Positions 25,800 to 34,689 of a DNA stretch of 64,000 nt are shown here, piece by piece. A program made the position numbers and the translations under genes. Where the stretch lies: assembly GCF_000196175.1 (NCBI RefSeq), contig NC_005363.1, positions 372,001-436,000 on the forward strand, in the 5' to 3' direction. Position 1 is the stretch's first letter; every line of letters starts with the position of its first letter. The notes below the pieces were generated by a model. The model did not search any database and was not told the origin of the DNA. It saw only the letters and a program-made list of their open reading frames with translations. The stretch is from Bdellovibrio bacteriovorus HD100. GTDB taxonomy: Bacteria; Bdellovibrionota; Bdellovibrionia; Bdellovibrionales; Bdellovibrionaceae.

Positions 25800-26476
25800 A
25801 CAAGAGTTCTTTCTTTCTTGTCAGAAACCGGAGCGTAGTGGAAGCCCAGTTGGATGAACAAATTCAAAGACGCTTTATTAAGATCTTCTGACAGTTTGGT
25901 CGCACGATTCTGCAAAACTGCATACATGATCAGAGCAGGCACGGCGACAATCAGTCCGTAAGCGGTTGTATTCATCGCCAAAGAAATACCATTGGAAAGA
26001 ATCGCCGCTTTTTCAACCGGGTTGGCATTGGCAATACCGGCGAAAGAATGAATCAGACCGGTGATAGTACCCAACAGACCCACCAGAGTGGCCACGTTGG
26101 CAAACATCGCCAGGAAGCCGATGCGTTTTTCAATGCGGGAGTTTTCTTCAAGCAGGACTTCGTCCATCTTTAACTGGATTTCCTCTTTGCCGCCCATATC
26201 AATAGCCGCCTGGATACCAGCGGAAGCAACAACTCCCAATGGCTCTTTGGCGCTCATTTGCAGGGATCTGCGCAGAGCCTTGTCCAAGTTACCGCTTTTA
26301 ATGTCTTCAGCGATAGTTTTGGAAAGATCTTTTTGGTTCACCTTGCGGTTCACAAAAAGAGCGATAGAACGTTCGGCGATAATCGCCACGGACACTACCT
26401 GAGCAGCCAAAATAGCCCACATCCAGAAAGCGTCAGAAGAAGTGAAAGCGCGACCAAGTGACAATAGGAATTCCAT
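25796..26476 (-). CDS. MotA/TolQ/ExbB proton channel (AglR-like), first gene of the operon
   Basis: Start ATG at 26476 is chosen from the ACGGAGGACTT ribosome-binding site; the frame is open to 26542 but those residues are unlike the family. The 226-residue product has three membrane helices (about 19-36, 122-146, 165-188). The helix 2/3 block is conserved: NVATLVGLLGTITGLIHSF and AMNTTAYGLIVAVPALIMY. It should form the inner-membrane channel that uses the proton gradient with the two ExbD-like subunits. Ten genes on this strand from here to 16215 are spaced by 13 bases or fewer, or overlap, so it heads a single operon. Confidence 0.93.
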   Translation of the reverse strand: MEFLLSLGRAFTSSDAFWMWAILAAQVVSVAIIAERSIALFVNRKVNQKDLSKTIAEDIKSGNLDKALRRSLQMSAKEPLGVVASAGIQAAIDMGGKEEIQLKMDEVLLEENSRIEKRIGFLAMFANVATLVGLLGTITGLIHSFAGIANANPVEKAAILSNGISLAMNTTAYGLIVAVPALIMYAVLQNRATKLSEDLNKASLNLFIQLGFHYAPVSDKKERTLV

Positions 26477-26584
26477 AAGTCCTCCGTTAAAAGAATCCGG
26501 AAGCCTTAGGAGCAAGGGGGGTGCCAGAGCCCAGTGTCTCAATACGAGGCCCCCACAGCACCCTGTGTGAATAATTTCAACAGT

Positions 26585-26606
26585 GGTGACGTTTTATGGC
26601 GTCACC
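26585..26606. promoter_or_regulatory. Perfect dyad between the LysR gene and the motor-like operon
   Basis: GGTGACG (26585-26591) and CGTCACC (26600-26606) are perfect inverted arms around eight bases. It is 109 bases before the channel gene and 29 bases after the LysR-family stop. It could be an operator or a weak terminator for the LysR gene; no T tract follows. Confidence 0.4.
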
Positions 26607-26634
26607 GGTCCGTTACAGTGGGGGGGGGCGGGGA

Positions 26635-27405
26635 CTATTCCTCGATCGCGGAAATGATGTTTTCCCAGAGCATGGGATTGAGCAGTTCGGAGCCGATCAT
26701 CATCACGGGTTCGGAGTCTTTGGCGCGACCGCGTTTGGCTTCGGTGGGAAGATGTCCGGTGCCGCCATGTTTATCAAACCAGGAGCGACGGATGGACAGA
26801 GAGTTGGATACAAAAACGTGAGGGAAGTGTTCCAGTTCCTTCTTGTTGGCGCGACCGTATTCGAATGTGGAAAGAACATTGAACTTCTTAGAGGATTCAA
26901 TGTGCTCCAGTTTCTGGAAGCCCAGCTCCATCAGATATTTGAATTTCTGGCGGCCCGGTTGTTTGGAGGTGAAGATCAGATCCAGATTTCCGGACAGGAA
27001 ATTGGCTTCCAGTTCATTCAGGTCAAAGATATCCAGGGTGATCTTTTTAACGCCGACCTCTTCAAAACAAAGACGGGACGTGTTCAGGGCAAAATCGGAA
27101 AGCCCTTCCAGGGTGCCGATGTGCAGTTCACCCACCATCTGGTTGTTGCTGATACCCTGAAGTTCGGTTTCAAGACGACGGATGGATTTTTCAAAGATTT
27201 CGGAAAGCTGGAAGGCCACGGCGGTCCATCCGGACTTTCTTTTCGCCGAGCGATCCAGCAGGACGATTTTCAGTTCGTCCTCGATCTTGGCGATGATACG
27301 GGAAAGCTGGGGCTGGCTCAGTCCCACGTGCAGGGCGGCAGCAGAAAGATTCTTAAAGTTGACTGCTTTGGCCAGGACACTGAGTTCATAGTACAACTGT
27401 TGCAT
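26635..27405 (-). CDS. LysR-family transcriptional regulator
   Basis: The 256-residue product has an N-terminal winged helix-turn-helix (about 1-60: FKNLSAAALHVGLSQPQLSRIIAKIEDEL), typical of LysR regulators, followed by a shortened substrate-binding-like domain (GELHIGTLEGLSDF...LDLIFTSKQPG). Usual LysR proteins are 290-320 residues, so the effector domain is reduced. It lies immediately upstream of the motor-like operon on the same strand, which makes it a candidate regulator of it, but this is inference from position. The effector is unknown. Confidence 0.82.
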   Translation of the reverse strand: MQQLYYELSVLAKAVNFKNLSAAALHVGLSQPQLSRIIAKIEDELKIVLLDRSAKRKSGWTAVAFQLSEIFEKSIRRLETELQGISNNQMVGELHIGTLEGLSDFALNTSRLCFEEVGVKKITLDIFDLNELEANFLSGNLDLIFTSKQPGRQKFKYLMELGFQKLEHIESSKKFNVLSTFEYGRANKKELEHFPHVFVSNSLSIRRSWFDKHGGTGHLPTEAKRGRAKDSEPVMMIGSELLNPMLWENIISAIEE

Positions 27406-27417
27406 CTTATCTCCGTA

Positions 27418-29118
27418 TCAGGGTTTTCTAATGTAATTGAGAAACGCAAACATGCCCAGGAAGCCTGCGATGATATAGCCGATAAAGCTGATCGTCGGCA
27501 TTCCGGCAATGTGGCTGACCGTTTCGTGAACGTATACGAAAGACGCGCTCATAATCAAAGCGGCGATAATCACACCCAGGAAAAGCAAATTGGAAGAGCT
27601 TTCCACCGAGCGTTTCAGTTCCTTGATTTCCGTGACATTCAATTTAAAAGCATGGTCCGGACTATTCACCTTGCGCAGGAAGAAGTTCAGCTGGCGAGGC
27701 AGGGCGTTCAGGAAGGTTTTTGATTCCCGCGCCATTTGCGACATGTCGTTCAGGATTCTTTCAGGCCCGAAGTGAGTCTTGGCCAGATCGCCGGCAAACT
27801 CCAAAGAGTACTGCAGAAAATCAAAGTCCTTGTGGATCTTGCGGCCCATGCCTTCGATGGAAACAATCGATTTAAAGAACAGCATCAGATCCGTCGGCAC
27901 CTGAATATGGTGGCGGGCGGCGATACCGGAAGAGCGCATCAGCACTTTTCCCAGGTTCACATTTTTCAGTGTCAGCCCAAAATACGGTGCAATCAGTTCG
28001 CGCAGGTCCTTGGCGAAAATATCAATATTCACCCGGTCCGTGAACGGCGCCAGATCGACGTATTCATAGGCCAGGCGTTCATAGTCTTCACGTGACAGCG
28101 CCAAAAGCATATTGGCAATCGAGGCTTGCGTGCGTGTGTTCAGGCGTCCCACAACACCAAAATCAATCAAACCGATTCTGTTTTCAGGAAGGACAAAGAA
28201 GTTTCCGGCATGCAGGTCCCCGTGAAAAAGACCGTCTTGAAAGACCATCTTCAGATAGGCTTTGAGCCCCCTGCGAATGACCTCCTCGGGATCGATGCCC
28301 GGTTGCTGTAAAGAAGCTTCCTGGCTCAGCGGAACGCCCGGCAGGGCTTCCATAACCAGAACCCTTTCTGTCGTCAGATCCAGATAGACTTTGGGGATTT
28401 TGACATTCTCATCTTCTGAGAAGTTTTCCTGGAAGCGGCGGATATTGTTGGCTTCAACAACAAAGTTTGTTTCAAGTTCCAGGGTGCGGAAGTACTCATC
28501 CACGATGCCCACGGGATTATAGGTGCGGGTTTCGGGGATATAAGTGACCAGCAGTTCAGCCAGCAGATAAAGCACATTCAGGTCATCATTGATGGTCTGA
28601 ATGATTCCCGGCCGCTGAACCTTGATGACGACGCTTTCGCCGGTACTGAGGCGCGCGCGGTGAACCTGGGCAATGCTGGCAGAGCCCAGGGGTTCTTGTT
28701 CAATGGATTCAAATTTTTGGTAAAGGGAGTTCCCGAACTCCTCGCGCAGAACGGTTTCAACCGTTTCGAAGGACAGGGGCTGCACACGGTCATGCAGCTT
28801 TTCAAATTCAGTGACATATTCATCCGGAACCAGATCCGGACGGGTGGCAAGCAGTTGTCCCAGTTTTACGAACGTGGGACCCAGTTCCTCAAAGCTCATT
28901 CTCATCCGCTCTGGCGTCGAAAGTTGTTCGACGTCAGAGCTCGCGTTCAAACGCTGGATGATGAATTTACCGAGCTTTACCTTTTCCGCGACCTGGTGAA
29001 ACCCGTGCTTTGCGAACACCCCCACGATCGTTCTCAGTCTTGCCGCGTTTTTTAGAGTCTTTCCGATCTGGCGTCCGGTGTTTAAGGCTGTCACTATTCT
29101 TCTCCGAATTGTCGTCAT
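27418..29118 (-). CDS. ABC1/UbiB-family protein kinase-like protein
   Basis: About 566 residues. Conserved features: the KxGQ element (FVKLGQLLATRPDLVPDEY), the Ala-rich nucleotide loop (PLGSASIAQVHRARL), the kinase Lys (VVIKVQRPG), HGDLHAGNF catalytic loop and LIDFGVVGRL metal loop, and two C-terminal membrane helices. UbiB-like proteins are ATPases needed for ubiquinone or other isoprenoid-quinone synthesis or lipid movement at the inner membrane. I use ATG 29118; a TTG at 29145 is possible. Either way the 5' end overlaps the RNase R gene by about 150 bases in another frame, and homology (LKNAARLRTIVGVFAKHGF) lies inside the overlap. Confidence 0.88.
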   Translation of the reverse strand: MTTIRRRIVTALNTGRQIGKTLKNAARLRTIVGVFAKHGFHQVAEKVKLGKFIIQRLNASSDVEQLSTPERMRMSFEELGPTFVKLGQLLATRPDLVPDEYVTEFEKLHDRVQPLSFETVETVLREEFGNSLYQKFESIEQEPLGSASIAQVHRARLSTGESVVIKVQRPGIIQTINDDLNVLYLLAELLVTYIPETRTYNPVGIVDEYFRTLELETNFVVEANNIRRFQENFSEDENVKIPKVYLDLTTERVLVMEALPGVPLSQEASLQQPGIDPEEVIRRGLKAYLKMVFQDGLFHGDLHAGNFFVLPENRIGLIDFGVVGRLNTRTQASIANMLLALSREDYERLAYEYVDLAPFTDRVNIDIFAKDLRELIAPYFGLTLKNVNLGKVLMRSSGIAARHHIQVPTDLMLFFKSIVSIEGMGRKIHKDFDFLQYSLEFAGDLAKTHFGPERILNDMSQMARESKTFLNALPRQLNFFLRKVNSPDHAFKLNVTEIKELKRSVESSSNLLFLGVIIAALIMSASFVYVHETVSHIAGMPTISFIGYIIAGFLGMFAFLNYIRKP

Positions 29119-31543
29119 TATCCCGGAGTTTAGACTGTTCGGCAAACATCAATTTTTTACTGAGCTTTGGTTTGTCTGCAGCGTCTCCGTTGACTTGCTC
29201 ACGGTATCTCTCTGGACCAAGGATCATTTCGAGCAGGGACTTGTCTGGACCCCGCTTTTCCTCGTTGTCCAGCTGGCGTGGCTTCAGATTGTACTGCTTT
29301 TCCACCTTGCGCAGCTTCTCTGAGCTGCCTTCCGGGGCATCTTTGCGAACGTCGCCAAAGAACTTGGACTTTCCAGGCTTCTGCTTGAAACGATCCGGGC
29401 CTTCCTCGCGGAAGTTCTTTTTCCCGAACTCTTTCTTTTTGCCGAAGTCCTTGTTGCCAGCTTTTTTGTCAGCACGCTTTTCGCCGCGTTCAAACTCACG
29501 GTCCTGATGTTTTTTCTTGCCGTGACTGATGTGATCTTTAGGTCGCTTATCACCATGCAGACGTTTTAGAACCGCGGATGCGGATCTTTCTGCCGGGGTT
29601 CTGGCGTCGTCGTGTTCTTCTTTTTCAAGGCCTGCCAGAGCAAAGTTGATCTGCCCCTGCTCCGGATCGGCAGCCACGACTTGAATTCGGATGCTGTCCC
29701 CGATGGAATAGGCAAAACCGGAACGTTTCGCCACCAGGCGCAGGTTTTCTTCGTCAAATTCAAAGCGGTCCCCACCCAGATCATCCAGGCGTACCAGACC
29801 GTCAATGTCGTATTCACGAAGCAGCACAAACACGCCGAATTTCGCCACTGAACTGATCATTCCATCGAATTCCTGGCCAATGAATTTCTGCATGAAGCGG
29901 GCTTTTTTGATGGACTGAACCTGGCGTTCCGCCTTGGTGGAGCGTTGTTCTGCGGCGGAAAGAATGGTTCCAGCTGTGGCCAGATCATCTTCGCTCATCA
30001 GGCGATAGCGGGAATTGGGCATCACTTGAGTCTTAAGCAGGCGATGCACGATCAGATCAGGATAACGGCGGATCGGGGATGTGAAGTGAGTGTAAAACTC
30101 AAAACCCAAACCAAAATGGCCGACGTTATTCATGTTGTATTTCGCCTGACTCATGGATCGCAACGTCAGGATATTCAGGATCTGGGCTTCCGGGCGACCT
30201 TCAAATTCTTCCAGCGCCTTGGTCAGGCGCTTTTGCAGTTTGCCGCTGCCCAGTTTGGTTTTACCACCGAAATTTGCCAGGTATTTTTCCAAAGTACGAA
30301 TCGCCATTTCATTCGGCGGTTCGTGAATGCGGTACAAGGCTGGAATTTCGCGGCTGGACAGGAACTTGGCTACGGCGACGTTCGCCGCCAGCATCATTTC
30401 CTCAATCAGGCGGTGGGCAAACAGGCGCTCAGAGCGCTGAATGTCCACAGGAACTCCGGCGCCGTCGATAACCAGTTCGGTTTCGGGGATTTCCAGATCC
30501 AGAGATCCTTCTTTGAAGCGTTTCGCCATAAGGATCTTCGCAAGGTCGGAAAGACGCAGGATGTGGTCTTTGACGTGTTTGTGTTTTTCAACTTCGTTCC
30601 CGTCAATGATTTCCTGGGCTTCACCATAGGTGACGCGCGCTTTGCTTTCCATCACGGCTTCATAGAAGTCGGATTTGACCAGCTCACCGGTGAAATCAAA
30701 CAGCATCTCAGCCACCAGGCACAGGCGTGGCACGTGTGGATTCAGGGAGCAAAGGCCGTTACTCAGAACTTCAGGCAGCATCGGCACCACAAAGTTCGGC
30801 ATGTACACCGAGGTTCCGCGTTCATAGGCGTCTTTGTCGATGGCGGTGCCGATTTTGACGTAGTGGCTGACATCGGCGATGGCCACATAAAGCAGGAAGC
30901 CCTCATTCAGGGTTTCCACATAGACGGCATCGTCAAAGTCTTTGGCAGTGGCGCCGTCAATGGTGATCAGGGCTTTGTCGCGCAGATCGCGGCGGCCTTT
31001 GAAGTCTTTTTCATCAGGGACTTCGCTGAAGTGTTCGGCCTCTTCCAAGGTGGCTTTTGAAAACTCCAGAGGGATATGATTGGCGCGAATCACACGTTTC
31101 AGGTCAGTCAGGGGATCCATGGCGTCACCGATGATTTCGATGACTTTGCCGGTGAACGGTTTGCCGTCGTCGGGATAGCTGGTGATCTCGGCAGCAACCA
31201 GTTCCTTGTCCTTGGCTTGCATGGAGTCTTCGATCTTGATTTTCAGATCCTGACCCCAGCCTTTGCCTTCGTCGCGGATAAGACCGGTGCGTTCGTTCAT
31301 TTTGAAGAAGCGACCGACGACGGTTTTGGTTCCACGACTTAGAACATGATCAAGTTCGCCACGGAATCTTTCGCCCCCTTTTTCGGGGGTGACTTCCACG
31401 GCGACCTTATCATTGGTCATGATGCCTTCCATGGAGTGGCGGGGGATATAGACGTCGGGGTGTTCTTTGTCGTCAGGGATGAAAAATCCAAATCCGTCGG
31501 GATGTCTTTTGATGGTGCCAGTGAGGATTTTTTTCTTTTGCAT
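28967..31543 (-). CDS. rnr: Ribonuclease R
   Basis: The 858-residue product has N-terminal cold-shock domains, the RNB catalytic domain and a C-terminal S1 domain. The catalytic Asp cluster is visible in TIDGATAKDFDDAVYV (Asp196, 202, 204, 205). The S1 domain contains FDGMISSVAKFGVFVLL. A long Lys/Arg-rich tail (about residues 680-858) follows, as in many RNase R enzymes, and helps unwind structured RNA. The enzyme is a cytoplasmic 3'-5' exoribonuclease that degrades structured RNA and takes part in RNA quality control. The last 150 bases encode part of this tail while also encoding the start of the UbiB-like protein. Confidence 0.94.
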   Translation of the reverse strand: MQKKKILTGTIKRHPDGFGFFIPDDKEHPDVYIPRHSMEGIMTNDKVAVEVTPEKGGERFRGELDHVLSRGTKTVVGRFFKMNERTGLIRDEGKGWGQDLKIKIEDSMQAKDKELVAAEITSYPDDGKPFTGKVIEIIGDAMDPLTDLKRVIRANHIPLEFSKATLEEAEHFSEVPDEKDFKGRRDLRDKALITIDGATAKDFDDAVYVETLNEGFLLYVAIADVSHYVKIGTAIDKDAYERGTSVYMPNFVVPMLPEVLSNGLCSLNPHVPRLCLVAEMLFDFTGELVKSDFYEAVMESKARVTYGEAQEIIDGNEVEKHKHVKDHILRLSDLAKILMAKRFKEGSLDLEIPETELVIDGAGVPVDIQRSERLFAHRLIEEMMLAANVAVAKFLSSREIPALYRIHEPPNEMAIRTLEKYLANFGGKTKLGSGKLQKRLTKALEEFEGRPEAQILNILTLRSMSQAKYNMNNVGHFGLGFEFYTHFTSPIRRYPDLIVHRLLKTQVMPNSRYRLMSEDDLATAGTILSAAEQRSTKAERQVQSIKKARFMQKFIGQEFDGMISSVAKFGVFVLLREYDIDGLVRLDDLGGDRFEFDEENLRLVAKRSGFAYSIGDSIRIQVVAADPEQGQINFALAGLEKEEHDDARTPAERSASAVLKRLHGDKRPKDHISHGKKKHQDREFERGEKRADKKAGNKDFGKKKEFGKKNFREEGPDRFKQKPGKSKFFGDVRKDAPEGSSEKLRKVEKQYNLKPRQLDNEEKRGPDKSLLEMILGPERYREQVNGDAADKPKLSKKLMFAEQSKLRDNDDNSEKNSDSLKHRTPDRKDSKKRGKTENDRGGVRKARVSPGRGKGKAR

Positions 31544-31761
31544 TACAGGCTGTATTTCCTTTTATTTGAGATTAGCACAAGTTGCGCAGGCTTAAAGTAG
31601 AATCTTTTTTGCTGACTTGTGATCGAACAGTGAATGGAACTTAGAGATTGGATCAAGATTCTCAGAGGAATCTTTTCTAAGAGATGTGGCTTTAAGATAG
31701 CGGAATTGCCGGGAAAATGCAACTGCGGACTATTGTGAGTGCTTTCGGTAGCTTAGATTAA

Positions 31762-31784
31762 GACGGGGAGCTGAAGTCCCCGTC
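31762..31784 (-). terminator. Terminator-like hairpin after the porin-like gene
   Basis: GACGGGGA (31762-31769) pairs with TCCCCGTC (31777-31784) around a seven-base loop, 15 bases after the minus-strand stop. The T run beyond it is short. Confidence 0.65.
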
Positions 31785-31798
31785 GAAAAGTGCGGATA

Positions 31799-32842
31799 CT
31801 AGAAGTGCGCCAGTGCGCCCAGGGTCACAACGCTGGCCTTGTCGGTGGCGGCGCCATCACCATCCACGAAGGCATCTTCGTTGGACATGTCCTGACGGTA
31901 CTCCACATACAGATTGAAGTTGTCATTCAGGACGAATTTGTCTGACACACTGATAGAGTTCACAGTGTCAGCCGCTCCGTAGCCGATCTCATTGGCGCCA
32001 CGGACCATTTCATAGCGCAGACCCAGGTTGTTGCGACCTAGACCATAAGTCAGTAGAACCGTTGTGGCGTCAGACCAGTGCAAACGGTCGCCATCTGGTT
32101 TCGTCGTCAATGAATCATAGATCAAGGCTGCCAGGAAGTTTTCAGTGATCTGATAAGAGGCCCACACACTGGAAGAGGATCTTTCAGTCTTTACGCCTGC
32201 AGGATCATCGGTGCCCAGATAGTAACCCGCAAACCAGGTCAGACCTGCGCCCTTTCCTGTTGCAGACAGTTCTGTTGTTTTGGTTGGAGCATAGTCTTCA
32301 CCGAAGGCGCCGTAGGCGGCTTGGTTATAAGTGGACAAAGTGGCTGTCAGCCAGTCGCCGGCAACGTACTTTGCACGCAGACCTTCACCGTAGCCAGGCA
32401 CGATGCTTTGGTAAGCGATCGTTGTGCTGTAGAAAGCGTTTTCATACTTCATCAATGATTCATATCCCATGGTGGTCAGGAAGCGACCGAAACCAATATA
32501 AAGATTGGGCATGGCTTTGTAGAAGATTTCTGCCTGGTCCAGCATACCAAAGTTCGCTGTTTTATTGTCTGTAAGTGAAGATTGATAAGCCGTCGGCGCA
32601 TAGTTCAGGCGGGTCACGAAATACACCTGTTCGGTTTCCTTACTGATCAGCACCTGTGCGTTGCGCAGGCGGTACGCCTCATTTGTAACGCCATCTGTAT
32701 TTTGCATGGCTGTGTCTTTAGTGGATAGGAAGCTGTAATCGAAAGCGACCTCTCCGGTCACTGTCAGGCCAGAGATTTCTGCGGCGTGTGCGTTGAAACT
32801 GCCAAGCACCAGCAAAGTGGAAAGTAGCATTGGGATTTTCAC
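31799..32842 (-). CDS. Outer-membrane beta-barrel (porin-like) protein
   Basis: A 347-residue product with a signal peptide (to AHA, about residue 20) and a beta-rich mature part with alternating strands and aromatic girdles, ending ASVVTLGALAHF with the terminal Phe recognised by the BAM machinery. Strand pairs such as VYFVTRLNYAPT, LYIGFGRFLTTMGYE and FNLYVEYRQDMS fit a 14-16 stranded porin of the beta-barrel porin-2 (OmpL/BBP2-like) type. It is divergent from the major porin gene 500 bases away. The substrate is unknown. Confidence 0.82.
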   Translation of the reverse strand: MKIPMLLSTLLVLGSFNAHAAEISGLTVTGEVAFDYSFLSTKDTAMQNTDGVTNEAYRLRNAQVLISKETEQVYFVTRLNYAPTAYQSSLTDNKTANFGMLDQAEIFYKAMPNLYIGFGRFLTTMGYESLMKYENAFYSTTIAYQSIVPGYGEGLRAKYVAGDWLTATLSTYNQAAYGAFGEDYAPTKTTELSATGKGAGLTWFAGYYLGTDDPAGVKTERSSSSVWASYQITENFLAALIYDSLTTKPDGDRLHWSDATTVLLTYGLGRNNLGLRYEMVRGANEIGYGAADTVNSISVSDKFVLNDNFNLYVEYRQDMSNEDAFVDGDGAATDKASVVTLGALAHF

Positions 32843-33346
32843 ATGAACTCCTTATATATAAGTTCAAAATTTGGTTAGGTTTGCGAAAAATCTTATGACC
32901 GAGGTCTGGTTGTGTAACGTAAAATATTTGTAAACCTAGACCTTCATCCAGCGTTTGACACCCAAATGGAGCTTTTGCGTCAATTGTCGTTTTCATTTTT
33001 TATTTTGGACCAATAAACAGCAGACAATTCACAACTATGCATCTTTCGCGAGGAAAAATTCGCAGTTTTACTTTTTGAGCGAAAGCCGCTACTGGCGCGA
33101 GTTTCACTGGAATAAAAACTTTATAAAACAGGATTTTTAGGCACTGGGGTTCGGTAACAAAGTCCTGTGGAGTTGAAGTCACAGTCCTGATGCGTCTTTC
33201 GACTTTTTAGGTGGGTTGAAAACGTATCGAAAATTTTTGTTGTTGATCTTGGACCTGGTCCTCATTAGCATTTTTTGTGTAAACGATTAAAGCTTTTAAT
33301 GGATTTAAAAGTTCATAAGATTGCAACGAAACGAAAGGATGCAACA
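32843..33346. other. Divergent intergenic region between two outer-membrane protein genes
   Basis: About 500 AT-rich bases without a convincing gene. It must hold the strong promoter of the major porin and the promoter of the minus-strand barrel. TTATATATAA just upstream of the minus-strand start is notable. ATTAAAGCTTTTAAT (33287-33301) is a palindrome 45 bases before the porin start and may lie in its leader. I cannot place the -10/-35 boxes with confidence. Confidence 0.45.
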
Positions 33347-34408
33347 ATGAAAAAGATTTTGGTAGTAGCAGCTTTGACTATGGCAGCAGCTCCAGCAGCA
33401 ATGGCTTCTAAAGCACGTGTAGAGGCTTTGGCTAACTCACGTCACGTTTTGGATTTCCAAACTGCGTTCGACAGACCTTACCAATTCATGGCGCTTTCTG
33501 AACAAGCGACTATCGAATGGGGTAACACTGGTGATGCAAATCCACACGCTGAAGGTGGTTTCGTAAAACGTCACGGTGACGACTCTGCATTCGGTGCTTA
33601 CTTCGGTCGTCGTTCTGCTGACTTCTCTGAAGCAGTTCAGACTGTTCGTGATGCCAATCCAGCTTTCGCTGATCTTATGTTCGAACAAAACGGTTTGAAC
33701 TTGTTCTACGCTTCCAAAATGGGCGAATGGACTTGGGGTGTGACTGCGAAATACTCTAACGGTAAAAACGAAGATCCAACTGTAGGAACTAAAGCTACTT
33801 CTGCTGGTGTTGCAGTTGCGGCTTCCAACGGAACTTGGGACTTCGAATTGGTTCAAGGTTTCACAGGTAAATCTGAATTGGACAACGGTACTGTTACAGC
33901 TGAAGTTGAGTCTAAAGGTTTGACTAACGTAACTGTTGGTTACCACATGTCTCCAGAAATGGAAGTTTACGGTAACGTAAAAATGTCTAAAGTTGAAGCA
34001 GACCTAAACGGTACTCCAATTGAAGTTGAAACTACTTCTTACAAAGTGGGTATGGTTAATACTCTTGCTAAGTCTGAAGAAGGCAACTTCTTCTACGGTG
34101 TAGAAGTAGCTTCTACTAAAGTAAAAGACGACTCTGAGTCCCTGTTGCTTCCAGTTTACATGGGCGTAGAGCACAATGCGGCTTCTTGGTTGGTTCTTCG
34201 TGCATCCGTTGCTCAAAACGTGATCTTGAACGAAACTAAAGACGATGCAACTGGCAACAAAACTGACGAAGATTCCACTAGAATGGCTGCTGGCGCGGGT
34301 ATCAAATTCGGTAAATCCGTTATTGATGCTTCCTTCGCGGGTTCCACTACTGGTGTTATCAACGCCAACAACTTGTTCTCTCAAGTTGCTTACACTTACA
34401 CTTTCTAA
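33347..34408 (+). CDS. Major outer-membrane porin
   Basis: Start ATG at 33347 follows GAAAGGA; an upstream in-frame extension lacks sense. The 353-residue product has a signal peptide (to AAMA), a beta-strand-rich mature part and a C-terminal YTYTF signature ending in Phe. Codon choice is strikingly biased (GCT, GTT, GGT, ACT, AAA, GAA) compared with neighbours, as expected for a very abundant protein. A strong terminator follows. It fits the abundant OmpF-like outer-membrane protein described for Bdellovibrio, which lets small solutes cross; the equivalence is from memory of that protein. Confidence 0.88.
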   Translation: MKKILVVAALTMAAAPAAMASKARVEALANSRHVLDFQTAFDRPYQFMALSEQATIEWGNTGDANPHAEGGFVKRHGDDSAFGAYFGRRSADFSEAVQTVRDANPAFADLMFEQNGLNLFYASKMGEWTWGVTAKYSNGKNEDPTVGTKATSAGVAVAASNGTWDFELVQGFTGKSELDNGTVTAEVESKGLTNVTVGYHMSPEMEVYGNVKMSKVEADLNGTPIEVETTSYKVGMVNTLAKSEEGNFFYGVEVASTKVKDDSESLLLPVYMGVEHNAASWLVLRASVAQNVILNETKDDATGNKTDEDSTRMAAGAGIKFGKSVIDASFAGSTTGVINANNLFSQVAYTYTF

Positions 34409-34434
34409 GACCTAGTCTTAAAGTTTAAGAACTC

Positions 34435-34467
34435 AAAGCCCAGGTAACCCCTGGGCTTTTTGTTTTT
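34435..34467 (+). terminator. Rho-independent terminator after the major porin
   Basis: AAAGCCCAGG (34435-34444) pairs with CCTGGGCTTT (34450-34459), loop TAACC, followed by TTGTTTTT. Confidence 0.93.
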
Positions 34468-34689
34468 GGGGAATCGAAGTTTCCGTCTTTTTCGCTCCCA
34501 TAGCCCGTTCGGCCGATATCTTTCTGTTCTGTATTCTGAAAAACTCAAGAAAAACTCAAATAGATGAGTGATGTAAACTCTTATAATGTCTGCTGACTAA
34601 GTTGATGTTAGTTTACTTTTTGACATAGCTTTAACATTAAAGCGTAGAACAGATTTCTTTAGTGGTAATATTGAACGTTGGAAGGAGCC

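Noticed and set aside
24847-26476. Channel and ExbD genes as a Tol-Pal system
   Set aside because: No tolA, tolB or pal follows; two ExbD-like subunits and an AgmX-type domain protein fit the Agl/Glt pattern better.
32955-33140. 61-residue plus-strand frame in the porin upstream region
   Set aside because: No ribosome-binding site; Phe/Asn/Arg-rich sequence as expected from AT-rich DNA.
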